Shown: positions 12,201 through 24,200 of the stretch, piece by piece
Numbering within the stretch: position 1 is the stretch's first letter
How the letters are laid out: every line of letters starts with the position of its first letter
NCBI GenBank assembly: GCA_002118135.1
Contig: BDIU01000062.1
Coordinates: 62,001-126,000, forward strand
Source of the DNA: Trebouxia sp. TZW2008
Taxonomy: Eukaryota > Chlorophyta > Trebouxiophyceae > Trebouxiales > Trebouxiaceae
Reading direction: 5' to 3'
Length of the DNA: 64,000 nt
Made by a program: the position numbers and the translations under genes
Notes under the pieces: model-generated
The model's database searches: none
Seen by the model: the letters and a program-made list of their open reading frames with translations, nothing else
What the model was told of the DNA's origin: nothing

Positions 12201-15200
12201 CCAAGCTAGGCATTCAAAACATCTTTGCCTTCTGCTACGTTTGGTCCATTGGTGGAGCCCTTGAGAGCCATTCCAGGGATGCCTTCGATGCCTTGGTGCG
12301 CAGCACCTTTCAAGGCGTGGCAATCTTCCCTTCAGGAGCTGGCCTTGTCTATGACTACTACTGTGACCCTCAGAGGTGTGTTGCTGCTTCAAACGAGGTG
12401 GACTGCATGCAATGGCTTGGGCCAAGCTTGCGTTTGCTGCGTCAAAGACGGCATGCTGACATGTAGCTGCTATGTGCAGCAGCCCTGACATTGCTTTGGT
12501 GTCTCTGTCCACAGACACCACAGTGGCCTTATGCAGTGAGCAATGAAGCAGTTGCGACAGCTTGCCAAGCATGCCAGCGCTGGATGCTTATGGTATCAGA
12601 CTCTAAGTCATCTCAGCACGCCTTGCTTTTCTAGCTGTGTCCACCACACAAGCCATCTATCACACTCTGTACCAGGCACGTGCCAGTGGTCAGTCACTTT
12701 CAGGGATTTCAGACCCTCACCAGCAAGCGTTGCAATGATGATGCTGCTGCTGCTGGCAATGGTGATAACGATGCCAATGAGTCAGCCACACCTGACTGTC
12801 TGTTTGTGTGTGCGCTCCAGGAACTACGCTTTGAGATCTTGGGATGAAATGGTACCAGCCTTCAAGTACAACCCTGCAGTGCCGTACTCTGAGGTCTTTG
12901 TGCCAACAGCTGACACAGTGCGGTTTGGGGCATTGCTGACCCTTGCACTTCAAGTCCGAAGGCCTCTACTGCTGACAGGTACATTGCATCAAACAAACAT
13001 GTGCTTGATGGCATGCGTCATGAGGACATAAATTCCAGACACAAGCGCCTCTCAAAACCTAGCAATTGATACATGTAATGGCTGCATGTTGTGTGATGCA
13101 TTGGTGGGGCATATCTGAGGCATGCAGCACATGCATTCCTACAGCTTAATTTGGAATTAGCGTGCTGTTCGGAGCTGAAAATTTCAGATCCCAGACCATG
13201 ACTATCAGATGCTAAGAGACTCAGCATCATGACATGGCTGCACAAAGTTACGATGTCACAGGCGCACAATTGCAGGGGACCAAAAACCTAGCATGAGCTT
13301 GCGTCCGTTAGCCAGGATCAGCTAAGTGGCAGACACGTTTGTGAACAACCAAAGCCTATGTTTGCAAGCCGAACAGAGACTTCAACTGGCTGGTGCTTGC
13401 CTGCTTCATGCACATGTCACCGCGCTGCAGGTATGAGTGGCGTGGGCAAGACTGCTGTGGTGCAGCATGCGCTACAGCAGCAGAGCCAGCAGAGCAACCT
13501 GCTGCCCTGCGCCCTCACGTTCAGTGCCCAGACCACCAGCAACGCCACCCAGGAGATGATTGAGGCCAAACTAGAAAAGAGGAACAGAAACAGGCAAGCA
13601 AGGCTGCAAGAATGTTATTGATGCAGCAGCAGTCGTTGCATAGTCTGATGGCTGACTGTGATGCAGCGCTGTTGGCTATGAGCTAGGTTCCTGCAGCTGT
13701 CTCTGGCTTGGCAAGCAAAACCCCTGTGCATGTTGCGCCAGCCAGTGCATCACAGGAGGCAGCATGCCAGCTTGTTGGCCACATCCAACAAAATGGCAAG
13801 CAGCTGTCATTCCAAAGATGAGTGTCAACTTGTGGGCTGCTGTGTAGGTATGGGCCTCCCATCGGCAAGCACATGGTTCTGTTTGTGGACGATGTCAATA
13901 TGCCTGCCAGGGAGGTGTTTGGCGCTCAGCCTCCAATTGAGCTCCTAAGGCAACTGCTGGTACGTCTCATGCTGTGCCTAGCATGTCTTGAGCCTGTAGT
14001 GCCTGGCGTGTATGCTGGTGTTCAGCTTTGACATCAACGATTAGCAGCTGTCATGGTGCTGTCATGAGATAGTCAGGTTTCACAGTCAGGATGGGCACTC
14101 AAAGCCTTCCATATGATCAATGCAAGCACAACAGCTTTTGTACAGGGCATGGCATCATTGTTTGTGAAGCTGAGGTCATGTGTCTTAGCTATTGGCCTGT
14201 TTAGCTGTTGATGACAACCAGCATAAGCACTTGATAACACATTGATTGCAGCAGACCACAACAACAGTACCTAGCAAAGATATCCTGTGGTTGCAGGATC
14301 AAGGAGGCTTCTATGACAGGGCGAAGCTGTTCTGGAAGGGCATTGAGGATGTGACAGTGATGGCGGCGTGTGCACCTCCCGGGGGAGGCAGGCAGGACAT
14401 GACCTCCCGCTTCACACGTCACATGCACCTTCTTAGCATGCCACCCACCTCTGAGGTCTGCGGCCTTGCTCCAATTGAGGGACTTGAACACTCACTGCAC
14501 ACCTTGGACATGCATGTGACAGTGTTGCGCCAACAAGTTGACGCCACTCAGAGCTTGCCAGACAACTGGGGAACCCACTGAAGAGACAGACTAAACTTCA
14601 TGCCCACACTGAAGTCTGGAACCTGCATGCCACCAAGTGCTTTGCCTTGCCTTGCGCAGCTTCATGAAGCACCAGTTTGGCTCAATCTTTTGCCCTGTGG
14701 TCTCAGGTGTGCATGCAAGTGATGCTCACAGCAGTGCTGGGCGGGGTTCATGGACCATCAGGTTGGGCTGGACATGAAGCGTGTCCTGCTGAAGCCCATG
14801 CTGGAGGACAGCATCCGTAAAATGTTGTGTGCTGCTGTACCCGCTCAGTCTTATGCCTTGTGACGCAGGCGTGCATGCGGGTGCTGTTCACAGCTGTGCT
14901 GGGCGGTTTCATGGACCACCAATTCGGGCTGGATGTGAAGCGTGCTCTGCTGAAACCCATGGTTGAAGGCAGCATTGAGATGTACCTGCGCATCAGCCAA
15001 GAGCTGCTGCCTACACCAGCCAGGGCGCACTACACCTTCAACCTGAGGGACCTGTCCAAGGTCTTCCAAGGCATCCTCATGATCAAGTCACGCCAGGTCA
15101 GCTGTTCTTTTCTTTGCTTTTCTGTGTTTCTTTCGTTTGATTTGCCTTTCAAGTGTACATGCGCATCAGTCAAGAGCTGCTGCCCACGCCTGCCAGGGCG

Positions 15201-18200
15201 CACTACACCTTCAACCTGAGGGACCTGTCCAAGGTCTTCCAAGGCATCCTCATGATCAAGTCACGCCAGGTCAACTGCCACTGCTTATCCAGCTGAGTGC
15301 ATAAACATCATGGTGGGCATGCTCTGTCTTGTGCATGTTTATCCGTCGCATGACACACTCAAAAGCAAGGCATAGATTGTGACGCTGCAGAGGGTGCTGT
15401 GCAAGGCGCAAGTCTACCTGGTGTGCTAGCTCTTGCTCCCGTGCAACAACCTGCCTTTTGTTTTGACACCGTTCACTGTATGACAGCACAGCATGCAGCA
15501 TAACATTACGGCATCGCAGCACTTGAGCGGCTTCATATCAATGAGCAAACACTACATTGTGCTCACAACCAAGCAGATGCTCATAGCTTGGCCTAAGCAG
15601 AAGAAGAGACCACTAGCATTCCTCCACCCTTGCACACTGTCTCTGCCATAGTGTGACACCTGACTGACACCACCACAAACTGCTTGCAGTGTGGATCAGA
15701 TCCCAAGTCTGTGCTGACGCGCCTGTGGCTGCATGAGAACATGCGAGTCTTTCAAGATCGCCTTGTCAGCACTGAGGACAAGACGCATTTGCAGCGCTTG
15801 CTGTATGGTCTACTCAGGGCCAGATTTGACACAAAGTTATCCTATGAGGTGGGCAGCAGACTGAGCTTACATCCCTGTAGACGTACCGCGCTGTGCTGTA
15901 CTTACAGCTGAACACCCTGCAATCTTCTCCAGAGCGCCTGATGCACTGCTTGACGTTCAAGCATGTGTGGCAATGAGGCTGTCTTTCAGATTGTGCTCAT
16001 GACCTAGCATCAAAAGCTACATACTTCAGTACAGGCAATACCTGCACTGATGATTGGGCATGCATGCTGGCAGCACAGCACAACATACAATGCCTTGGCT
16101 CACTTTCAAAGCATGCAGGACATGTTTGAGCATGCATGCTGGCACCAAAGCAAAACATACAATGCCTTGGCTCACTTTCAAAGCATGCAGGACATGTTTG
16201 AGCATGCATGCTGGCACCAAAGCAAAACATACAATGCCTAGGCTCACTTTCACAGCATGCAGGACACGTTTGAGCACCAGAGCATTGCTTTTGGCTATTT
16301 CCTGAGGCCAGAAGCTGCTCCTGAGAGCCGTTTGTATCAAGAGCTGCCAGCCACAGCCTCTCAACTGGTACCCTTGCTAGAGACATACCTGGATGCCTAC
16401 AATAATCGCTTCAACACCAACCTCAACCTGGGTAAGTACATGAACTGGTGATGCTGCATGAGCCATGTATACTAGGAAATCAAGACTTGAGTTGCCTTCT
16501 TGAGTATGTTCTGCTCAATAAGGCGAAGCGTGACGGGCCATTCTATGACACAGCTTGCATCACTGTTGTCACGCTGATGGTGAATAGCATCAAATAACAC
16601 TTTCATGACTGCGGCCAGAACAGCGTGATAAGAACACTTATCACGCTGTTCTCTTTTATGCATCAAGCGGTAACTTGCTTTTGCATCAGCCTATCAAGAG
16701 TCAGCACAGGTCAGCTGCATAGCTGGCAGTTGCCACAGCGTCATCTGGATTCAATCAATCAAGACCTCATGACATTTGCAAACAGACCCTGGCATGCTTT
16801 GCTGCCTTCATTGCTGGCGTGCACTGTTTTGCAAATACATGGTGCTGTCATGCAGTGCTGTTCCAAGATGCAATGCAGCACATCTGCAGCATAGCCAGAA
16901 TCCTGTCGCAGCCCAGGGGCAATGCTATGCTGGTTGGCGTGGGTGGCAGCGGCAAACAGACCCTGGCACGCTTTGCTGCCTTCATTGCTGGAGTGCACAC
17001 TTTCCAAATCCAGGTCACAAGAGGGTATGCCTCCTTCGACCAAACTTCGTCCCTGCCAAAACACTTGGCTTTCAGCAACAGCAACATATGCCATATGCTA
17101 TGTGCTGACCGAACTGGTGTGGCTGGTTTGACTGCTGGAAGCCCTTTGTCAGTATTACACTCATGCCACAAAGTCAAGTTATGTGACCCTTGTCGCGCTG
17201 CATAGGGTCAGGTATATACATAGTGGTGGTGCCAGACGAGTGATCAACACTGAATGTCAGTATACATGTTTGTTTAGACTGATTGGACTGCAGGTATGGC
17301 AGGTCAGAGTTCTGGGATGACCTCAAGAAGCTGTACCAGATGTGTGGTGCTGAAGAGCGGGAAGTGGCATTCCTGCTGACAGACAGCCAGATTGTGACCG
17401 AAGTGTTCCTGGAGGATATCAGTTATATCCTCAACTCAGGCGAAGTCCCAGGTATGCTTGATATGTCTCAACTTTGCAAGCTGAACTGCTGAAAAGCTTG
17501 TTGGCTAAGGCACTTAGCATCACAGCTTGATAGCCAAAACTGGCGGCAACTCACATGATGTCACGTGCATTGGCTGGGCATGACTGTACACAATCAAACC
17601 CTGTCAAGCACAGCATTTGATCCTCGACTGCATGCCAATACCAAGCTCTTGACGCAGCCCAGCTGTTGTTGTGACTGCCAGACAGGGTTCTGGCGCATTT
17701 GATAAAGAATATAACTTTCACCGCAGGCCTGATAAATGACGATGACAAGAACAAGCTGCTTGAAGATGCACGCAGCAGCCTCATGGCACAGGGCATTCCA
17801 GACGAGCCCTTGCCCCTATGGAGGGCCTTTGTGGAGCGTGTGACGGCCAAGCTGCACATTGTGCTGTGCATGAGCCCTGTTGGGGAGACCTTCAGGCTGC
17901 GCTGCCGCCAACTGCCCACCCTAGTCAACTGCTGCACCATCAACTGGTTCTCAGACTGGCCAACTGAAGCACTCTTGTAAGCTGCTCGTCTTAGTCAGCT
18001 GCTGCTACAGCAACTCACACTGCAGGGCATCATCAACTTTGAGTTTTGCACACGCTAGTCAAGTGCTGCACCATCAATTGGTTCTCAAACTGGCCAACAG
18101 AAGCACTCCTGTAAGCTTCTTGCCACAATTATGCCAGACACAGTGTTGAGCAAAGCTATGAACATTGACCAGATATTGCATACTTACAACTTCTGCAGGT

Positions 18201-21200
18201 TTGGCAATGTCAGAGCTGTTGCATCACCTTGGATGCATGACTTTCATGGACTGCTGTCATTGCGTTTTTGTGAAGAGTTCATTACTTGTCATACACTATC
18301 GGCCTTGCATGTTTTGTGTGACCATTAGGTCAGTCAAGCTGCTTATGTTTTTTCGCATTATGTCTCACACCTCTTGGGCTGGGCTTAGTGGGTGCAAAAT
18401 GCCCTATGGCTGCTGCTTTTAATGTCTGAAGATTGCTGTTCCTGTGCAGGTCTGTAAGCACGCGCCAGCTGGAGAGAGTTGAGCTGTGCAAGGGGCCGCT
18501 GGTAGCAGCCCTGGCCCGGATGAGCGTTGAAGTGCATGCAGGGGTGGTGGCAGCTGCTGAAAAGTTCTTTCTGGAGCTGCGGCGCAGGTAAGCAACATGT
18601 TGCAAGCAATCTGCCAGGAGCCAACAAGTTCAAGACAATGCTTTCTCGGGTGGCTTTATTGCTTGTGTACATACAGAAAGTTGGCTAGTAATGTAGCTAG
18701 CATCCGCAAACAAATGTTTTGACCTTGCAGGCTCTCATGCCATCATGAGCCTGGTGCTGTATGGCTGTGCTAGCTAGAACATTTGTAGATGCCAGTCTTG
18801 CTTGATGGCATTGTTCTGTGACAGCCTCATGCTTACCTCTTCCCAAAATGCATTGCAGATCGTGCTGTGCAGAAGCAGGTTGTTCACAGCATTGCTCAAT
18901 TGAATGTGTTGACTCATAGTTGCATGAAGGTCAGCCTATGTGTTTGCCGCGCAGATTCTATGTCACCCCAAAAAGCTTTCTGGGCATGTTGGCCCTCTTC
19001 AGCAGCATGCTAGGTGAGCAGCACAGCCAGCTGACAATGTCCAGAGAGCGTCTGCTCAATGGCCTGAACAAGCTGCAGGAGACCAATGCTGCTGTGGACG
19101 GAATGCAGAAGGAGCTGACTGCTCTGCAGCCCACATTGCAGCTCAAGACTGCGTCTGCTGAGCAACTGCTAGCCCAGGTCAGCAACAGGCTGCCTGTAAA
19201 TGGCCTGTTCACGTGGCACTTCGTGGGTTTGATTGGCTTTTCACATTTGCCACATTACGTGCCATTGCAAGCAGGACAAAGTGAGACCTTGTAGCGTGCA
19301 GGCAGTACAAGCAGGGAGTCGTCTGCATTTTGAAATGTGTCAAGGAACTCACTTTGTCGCCTGAACTCATACAAAAATTTCCAGCAGACGATCAATCAGG
19401 TCATGCATCTGGTCTTATTGATAGCAAGCACAAGTTTGCCAAGGCGTCACGGCAACGGCATCCTTAGCAAGCTCTACTGACGATGGCAGGTGGCACAAGA
19501 GGGCAAGGAAGCTGAAGATATACAAGCCATTGTGTCACGTGAGGAGCAGACTGTTGCAGAGCAGACTGCTACCACAGCCGCACTCAGAGGTGTGCACCCA
19601 TACTGCCGAGTGACAACTGCTTGTGCATGCAGCGTGCGTTTGCTCAGCTTCATGCTGAAAGCGCGTAGTGTTCAGTAACCCAACAGCACAGCTTATTCCA
19701 CAGGGCACATATCACACTGCTGCATCATAGTTGCGATTCAATCAAGCAATGCTTCAGCTTGACTCTGAAGCCATAGCTCACTGTGCCAACACTTGATTGA
19801 GACTCAAGCTTGAATATGGTCTATATGCCCGTTGCAACACAACAACACAAGCACTTCTTGGCGCAGCCAATGAGCTAGCACAAGTGCAAGCAAACATCAC
19901 CTATCAAAGCTCAGATGCCATAGGATTTGGCATTCAGGCTTATAAAGCATGATGTGTGCTTCATAGACACAAGGTCAGCAGTTGCTGTGCATTGCTGATG
20001 CTCAACAGGAGCTAAGTCAGGTGCTGCCAGCTTCGGAGGCAGTCTAGAAAGCCCTAGATGCACGTATCAGATGAGCAGAGAGTCAGCAGTTGTATGATGC
20101 TGCAGATGACGCCCAACAAGAGCTGAGTCAGGTGCTGCCAGCCTTGGAGGCAGCCCAGAAAGCCCTGGACGCCTTGAACAAGAACGACATCATTGAAATC
20201 AAGACGTTCACCAAGCCTCCTGCGCTGGTGCAGCTGACCATGGAGGGTGTGTGTGTGCTACTGCAGGTTGATTTTCCTGCTAAGATTTGGATGCTTGACA
20301 TCTATGCTTGTACATGCCTTCAAGTATGCTTTAGGGTTGTCTCATGTTGAGTCATTAAACTCTTTCCTGTTGTTACCATGAGCCAGAGTCATGGGCTGCC
20401 TGTCTCTGCATCTCTAGAGACTGCTCAAGCAGTGCACAGCTGCTGAGAGAATATGTTGACAGCCCCAACCACCATGCATTGATGAAGCTCTGTGCTGTAC
20501 CCATCTGATCCTTTGTATTTTGACAGCCAGACGGCAAATTCTACAGCTTGCAATTGGATATCATCAGCTGCAAGTGTTTTGCGCCACTGACACAGTATGT
20601 TTGTGACACAACTGCAGGAAGAACCAGATTGGGCAACTGCAAAGCGGGTGCTGGGTCAGCCTAAGTTTATTGAGCGACTCATGACGTATGATGCTGACAA
20701 TATCCCAGATGCTGTCCTGGATAGCCTGCAGCGCATCATTGCAGACCCACGGTTCACTGCTGACCAGGTCAGTACTTCTTGTGCTTGCAGCACTGCAGCA
20801 ACGCAGAACACACTGTTGGCGCATGCAATATGTCAAACAAGGCATAACTCAACTGCAGCCTGTCAGCAGTTCAAGCTTTGCTTCTGATGCAGGCAGCATT
20901 CTCGAAGAGCCCGCAGCTTTTGCAAAGAGCATGGCAGCAAGGCAGGATATTGTGCTTGTGCATGCAGCATGTCAGTCATGTACAATGTAGTGCTTGCAGA
21001 AGCGCCGCGTCAGCACTTCAGGCAGTGACATTGACCTGACTCTGCAAGGCCTACAGTTTATTTGAATCTGGAATCTGTAAGTGCAAAAGAGTACTGGACA
21101 CAATGGCACAAATGCACCATCCATCCACTTACCCACCTGCACCTGCACATGCCACAAAAGACTTGCTGTGTGCCTATTATACTAATGATGACAAGCCATG

Positions 21201-24200
21201 CATATGCATAGGTGGCAAAGCAGAGCAATGCAGCCCGCAGCATGTGCCTATGGGTGCGTGCTCTGGATGTGTACGGCCGCATGGTCAAGGTGGTAGAACC
21301 CAAGCGTCAAGCGCTGCGCCACGCGGAGGCTGCACTGGCTGAGATCGAAGCCCAATTGAGCGCTAAGAGGGAACAACTCAGGTACTGCTTTGATGTCAGT
21401 TCACATTGCAACAGCTCATTAGTTTATGTCAGGCCAGTGTCAGTTATGCATGGAAGGTATCAAAGTGTGCTCAAGCACGTGCTGCTGCATGCTATATGCT
21501 ACAGAAAGCATATCAAGCCAATGCAGATGCTAGCTTCCCACCCCACGGTGCTGCAGGGGGGTGGTTGAGAAGGTGCAGTCTCTGAAGCAGCAGCTGTCAG
21601 ACACACAATCAGAGCTGGCGTCCCTGCAGCAGCAGTACAACCTGGGTGAGAAGCGTCTGGTGCGTGCCAGCAAGTTGATCAGTGCACTGGGTGAGGAAGC
21701 AGGCCGTTGGGGCAACAGCGCTGATGCTTTGGCCACTCGCCTGCAGCTGCTCGTAGGTATGCCACTTGCTGCAGCCTTTATGTATCATCAGATGTGTTCA
21801 TGCTCTGATCCTCCACTGAGCTGCTTGGAGGTATGGCTCTGCCTTGGCGCGAACTGCATGCAATACCAGATCATCACATGCTGTGAGTTTTCAGAGCTGC
21901 TGTCAGCATGAATAGGGTGAGCGTGTATGTGCTGTGGTCTTGCAGAGCTGATGTATGCATGCATGTACTGCTGTATGCCAGACACTGTCTTTGAGCATGT
22001 CTTTGTCTTGCGGGTGAGATCTTCCTGGCTGCGGCCTGCATCTCCTATGTGGGTCCCTTCACAGGAGTGTACCGGGGCCGCCTAGTGCAGGCCTGGCAGC
22101 AGCAGTGACAACAGCTACGAGTGCCAGTGTCACAGCCCTTCAGCCTGCAGGGATGTTGAAGCATGTCTTGTTGTTGCAGGTGACATCTTCCTGGCTGCAG
22201 CCTGCATTTCCTATGCGGGTCCCTTCGCAGGGGGCACCGAGACCGCCTGGTGCAGGCCTGGCAGCAGCAGTGCCAACAGCTAGGAGTGCCTGTCTCCCAA
22301 CCCTTAAGCCTGCAGAGGTGTTCACATGTCTGATTCTTGCAGGCGACATCTTCCTGGCTGCCGCCTGCATCAGCTATGTTGGTCCCTTCACAGGAGTATA
22401 CCGGGACCGCTTAGTGCAGCCCTGGCAGCAGCAGTGTCAACAGCTAGGAGTGCCGGTGTCACAGCCCTTCAGGCTGCAGGACACTCTGGCCAGTCCCATG
22501 TCTATCAGAGACTGGACATTGCAGGTAATCAGTCAAGGCAGTCATGTTCTCCCCAGGTATCTGCACACCTGTCTTCATGCCATCAGATCTGCCCTGCTGC
22601 ACTTCAGCAAGAAATAGGTAAATACCATGCTACGTTTCCCAGGTTCACTTATTGCTCAGACAGTGATTTAAACTGCAAGCTTCTCTCCTGTGTCTGCTGG
22701 TATACATTGCCAGCTTCTTGAGTACATGACTCAGATGGGAGGGCTACAGCAATTTGGAAAGACGTGATTGCATTTGCATAAGCTAACATGTGCTCATACT
22801 CATACACTGATGCATGATCCAATGCCCTACTCAGAACAGCTGCATTGTGCACACAGCTGACATGTTGAGCAGCCATACATCAGAAGTGACTGACGCACAT
22901 TTGTGTGGTAAGCAGGGGCTGCCAACTGACAGTGTCTCAGTGGACAGCGCCATCCTGGTAACCAGTGGGCGCAGATGGCCCCTCATGATTGACCCACAGA
23001 GCCAAGCCAACAAGTAAGTTGTTTGTCAGAGCGCCAATGCTGAAAGCACTGCCCCTCAACATCTATACAGCCGTGTCAGCTTCTCTCGTCTGCTTGCCTG
23101 CCATGGACTGTACCAGCAGAGACTTGTCACTGCTACATGTTGCATCATGAGGTGTATGTGTTGTCATGTGTGATGAGGGTGTATTGACCTGCAAAGGCAG
23201 CACCAATGTCCCTGTGACAGCTGGCATGCATCGTTACCTAAGTTAGGGTCTTGTTAGGCAAGGCAAATCTGAGACTTTGCATCCACAGCAAATAAGCCAT
23301 CCTGGTGCTTCTCTGTGCACGTCTTTTTGAGCCACTGCGCAGTGCACGCACACGCGTGCGCAAGAGCTCTGTTGATACGAGAGTTGCTTTGTGTTCATGC
23401 AATACTACCTTGGACACACTTGCTTGGGGCCAGTTCGCTGCATCCTTATGCATCTAGCAGGTTCATGAAAGCTCACTTGCAAGCATAAAGAGGATGAAAT
23501 TGATGATGATGGTTATTTTGTCCATGCACAACAGCATTGGCTTGGTTTGATTGGCTTGGTTTGTACCAGGTGGGTGAAGGCAATGGAGGGTAAGATGGGA
23601 CTGAGGGTGTGCCGCGCCGGTGAAGTCAATCTCATGCGCACCTTGGAGTCCTGCATCCGCCTCGGTCACCCCTTGCTGGTAGAAGACATGGGTGGCGCCC
23701 TAGAGCCTCAGCTGCTGCCACTGCTGGAGGGCAATGTGACCAGTCAGGGCCACCGCCGCTTCATCCGCCTGGCTGGATCAGATGTGGACTATGATGTCAA
23801 CTTCAAGCTTTACATGACCACCAAGCTGGCAAACCCACACTACCTGCCGGAAGTGTGCATTGCCACCAATCTCATCAACTTCACTGTCACTCAGGAGGTG
23901 AATCTGGCGCTACATGTCAACACTGCATTGTATATGCTGTCTGTTGTGAGGTGAACAAGAGCCTGTTCTTGTTACATCTGCATAACAGGTGGATTTGACC
24001 CAAACCTGTGCCATAACCCTGTATGAACACAAGATTGTTTTGCGCGATTTGACCTGGGAACGAATGGCAGAATCAGAGGCATTCACGTTGAACGGTAAGA
24101 CCAATATTGCTATAGTGGGCGCACGCGTTGTTGCACCTGTGCGCAAAGGCGTATACATGACAGTTCAGCTTATGTTTCAACACAACTCTGCATGTATTTG

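Larger units (their letters stand above)
9709..12375 (+). other. Dynein AAA2 (exons 18-22)
   Basis: Exons: 9709-9850, 10387-10673, 10969-11147, 11561-11759, 12146-12375. The Walker [15 protein letters not shown] is split by the intron between exons 18 and 19. [20 protein letters not shown] carries the Walker B equivalent, followed by [13 protein letters not shown]. Known dyneins bind but hardly hydrolyse ATP at AAA2. Exon 19 (phosphate-binding loop), exon 20 (3' end) and exon 22 (5' end) each have a degenerate tandem copy in the neighbouring intron. Confidence 0.9.
12821..15848 (+). other. Dynein AAA3 (exons 23-28)
   Basis: Exons: 12821-12978, 13431-13593 (GC donor at 13594), 13848-13959, 14297-14455, 14869-15096, 15690-15848. 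The Walker A is GMSGVGKT at the start of exon 24. Walker B is [13 protein letters not shown] in exon 25, followed by [16 protein letters not shown] in exon 26. Exon 27 reads [19 protein letters not shown], a very conserved AAA3 segment, and has partial copies on both sides. AAA3 is the regulatory ATP site in characterised dyneins, and its motifs are intact here. Confidence 0.9.
16281..18587 (+). other. Dynein AAA4 (exons 29-33)
   Basis: Exons: 16281-16431, 16856-17024, 17294-17451, 17727-17976, 18450-18587. The Walker [11 protein letters not shown] is in exon 30 and [17 protein letters not shown] in exon 31 is the Walker B region. Exon 30 must run past the first GT to 17024: GG then joins G at 17294 and yields [18 protein letters not shown], which matches the family. 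A 3 x 72-bp tandem array precedes exon 29, and partial copies flank exons 30 and 32. Confidence 0.88.

Noticed and set aside
14660..14706. Possible 47-nt dynein exon reading [14 protein letters not shown]
   Set aside because: Its phases do not fit exons 26 and 27, which join directly in phase and align with the family; it is probably another decayed scrap of the exon 27 FMDHQFG segment.
16059..16276. CRISPR-like array
   Set aside because: Units are contiguous with no spacers and the DNA is eukaryotic.
15997..16386. Minus-strand repetitive protein of 112-129 codons
   Set aside because: It is created entirely by the 72-bp tandem array; no start context, family resemblance or splice support.
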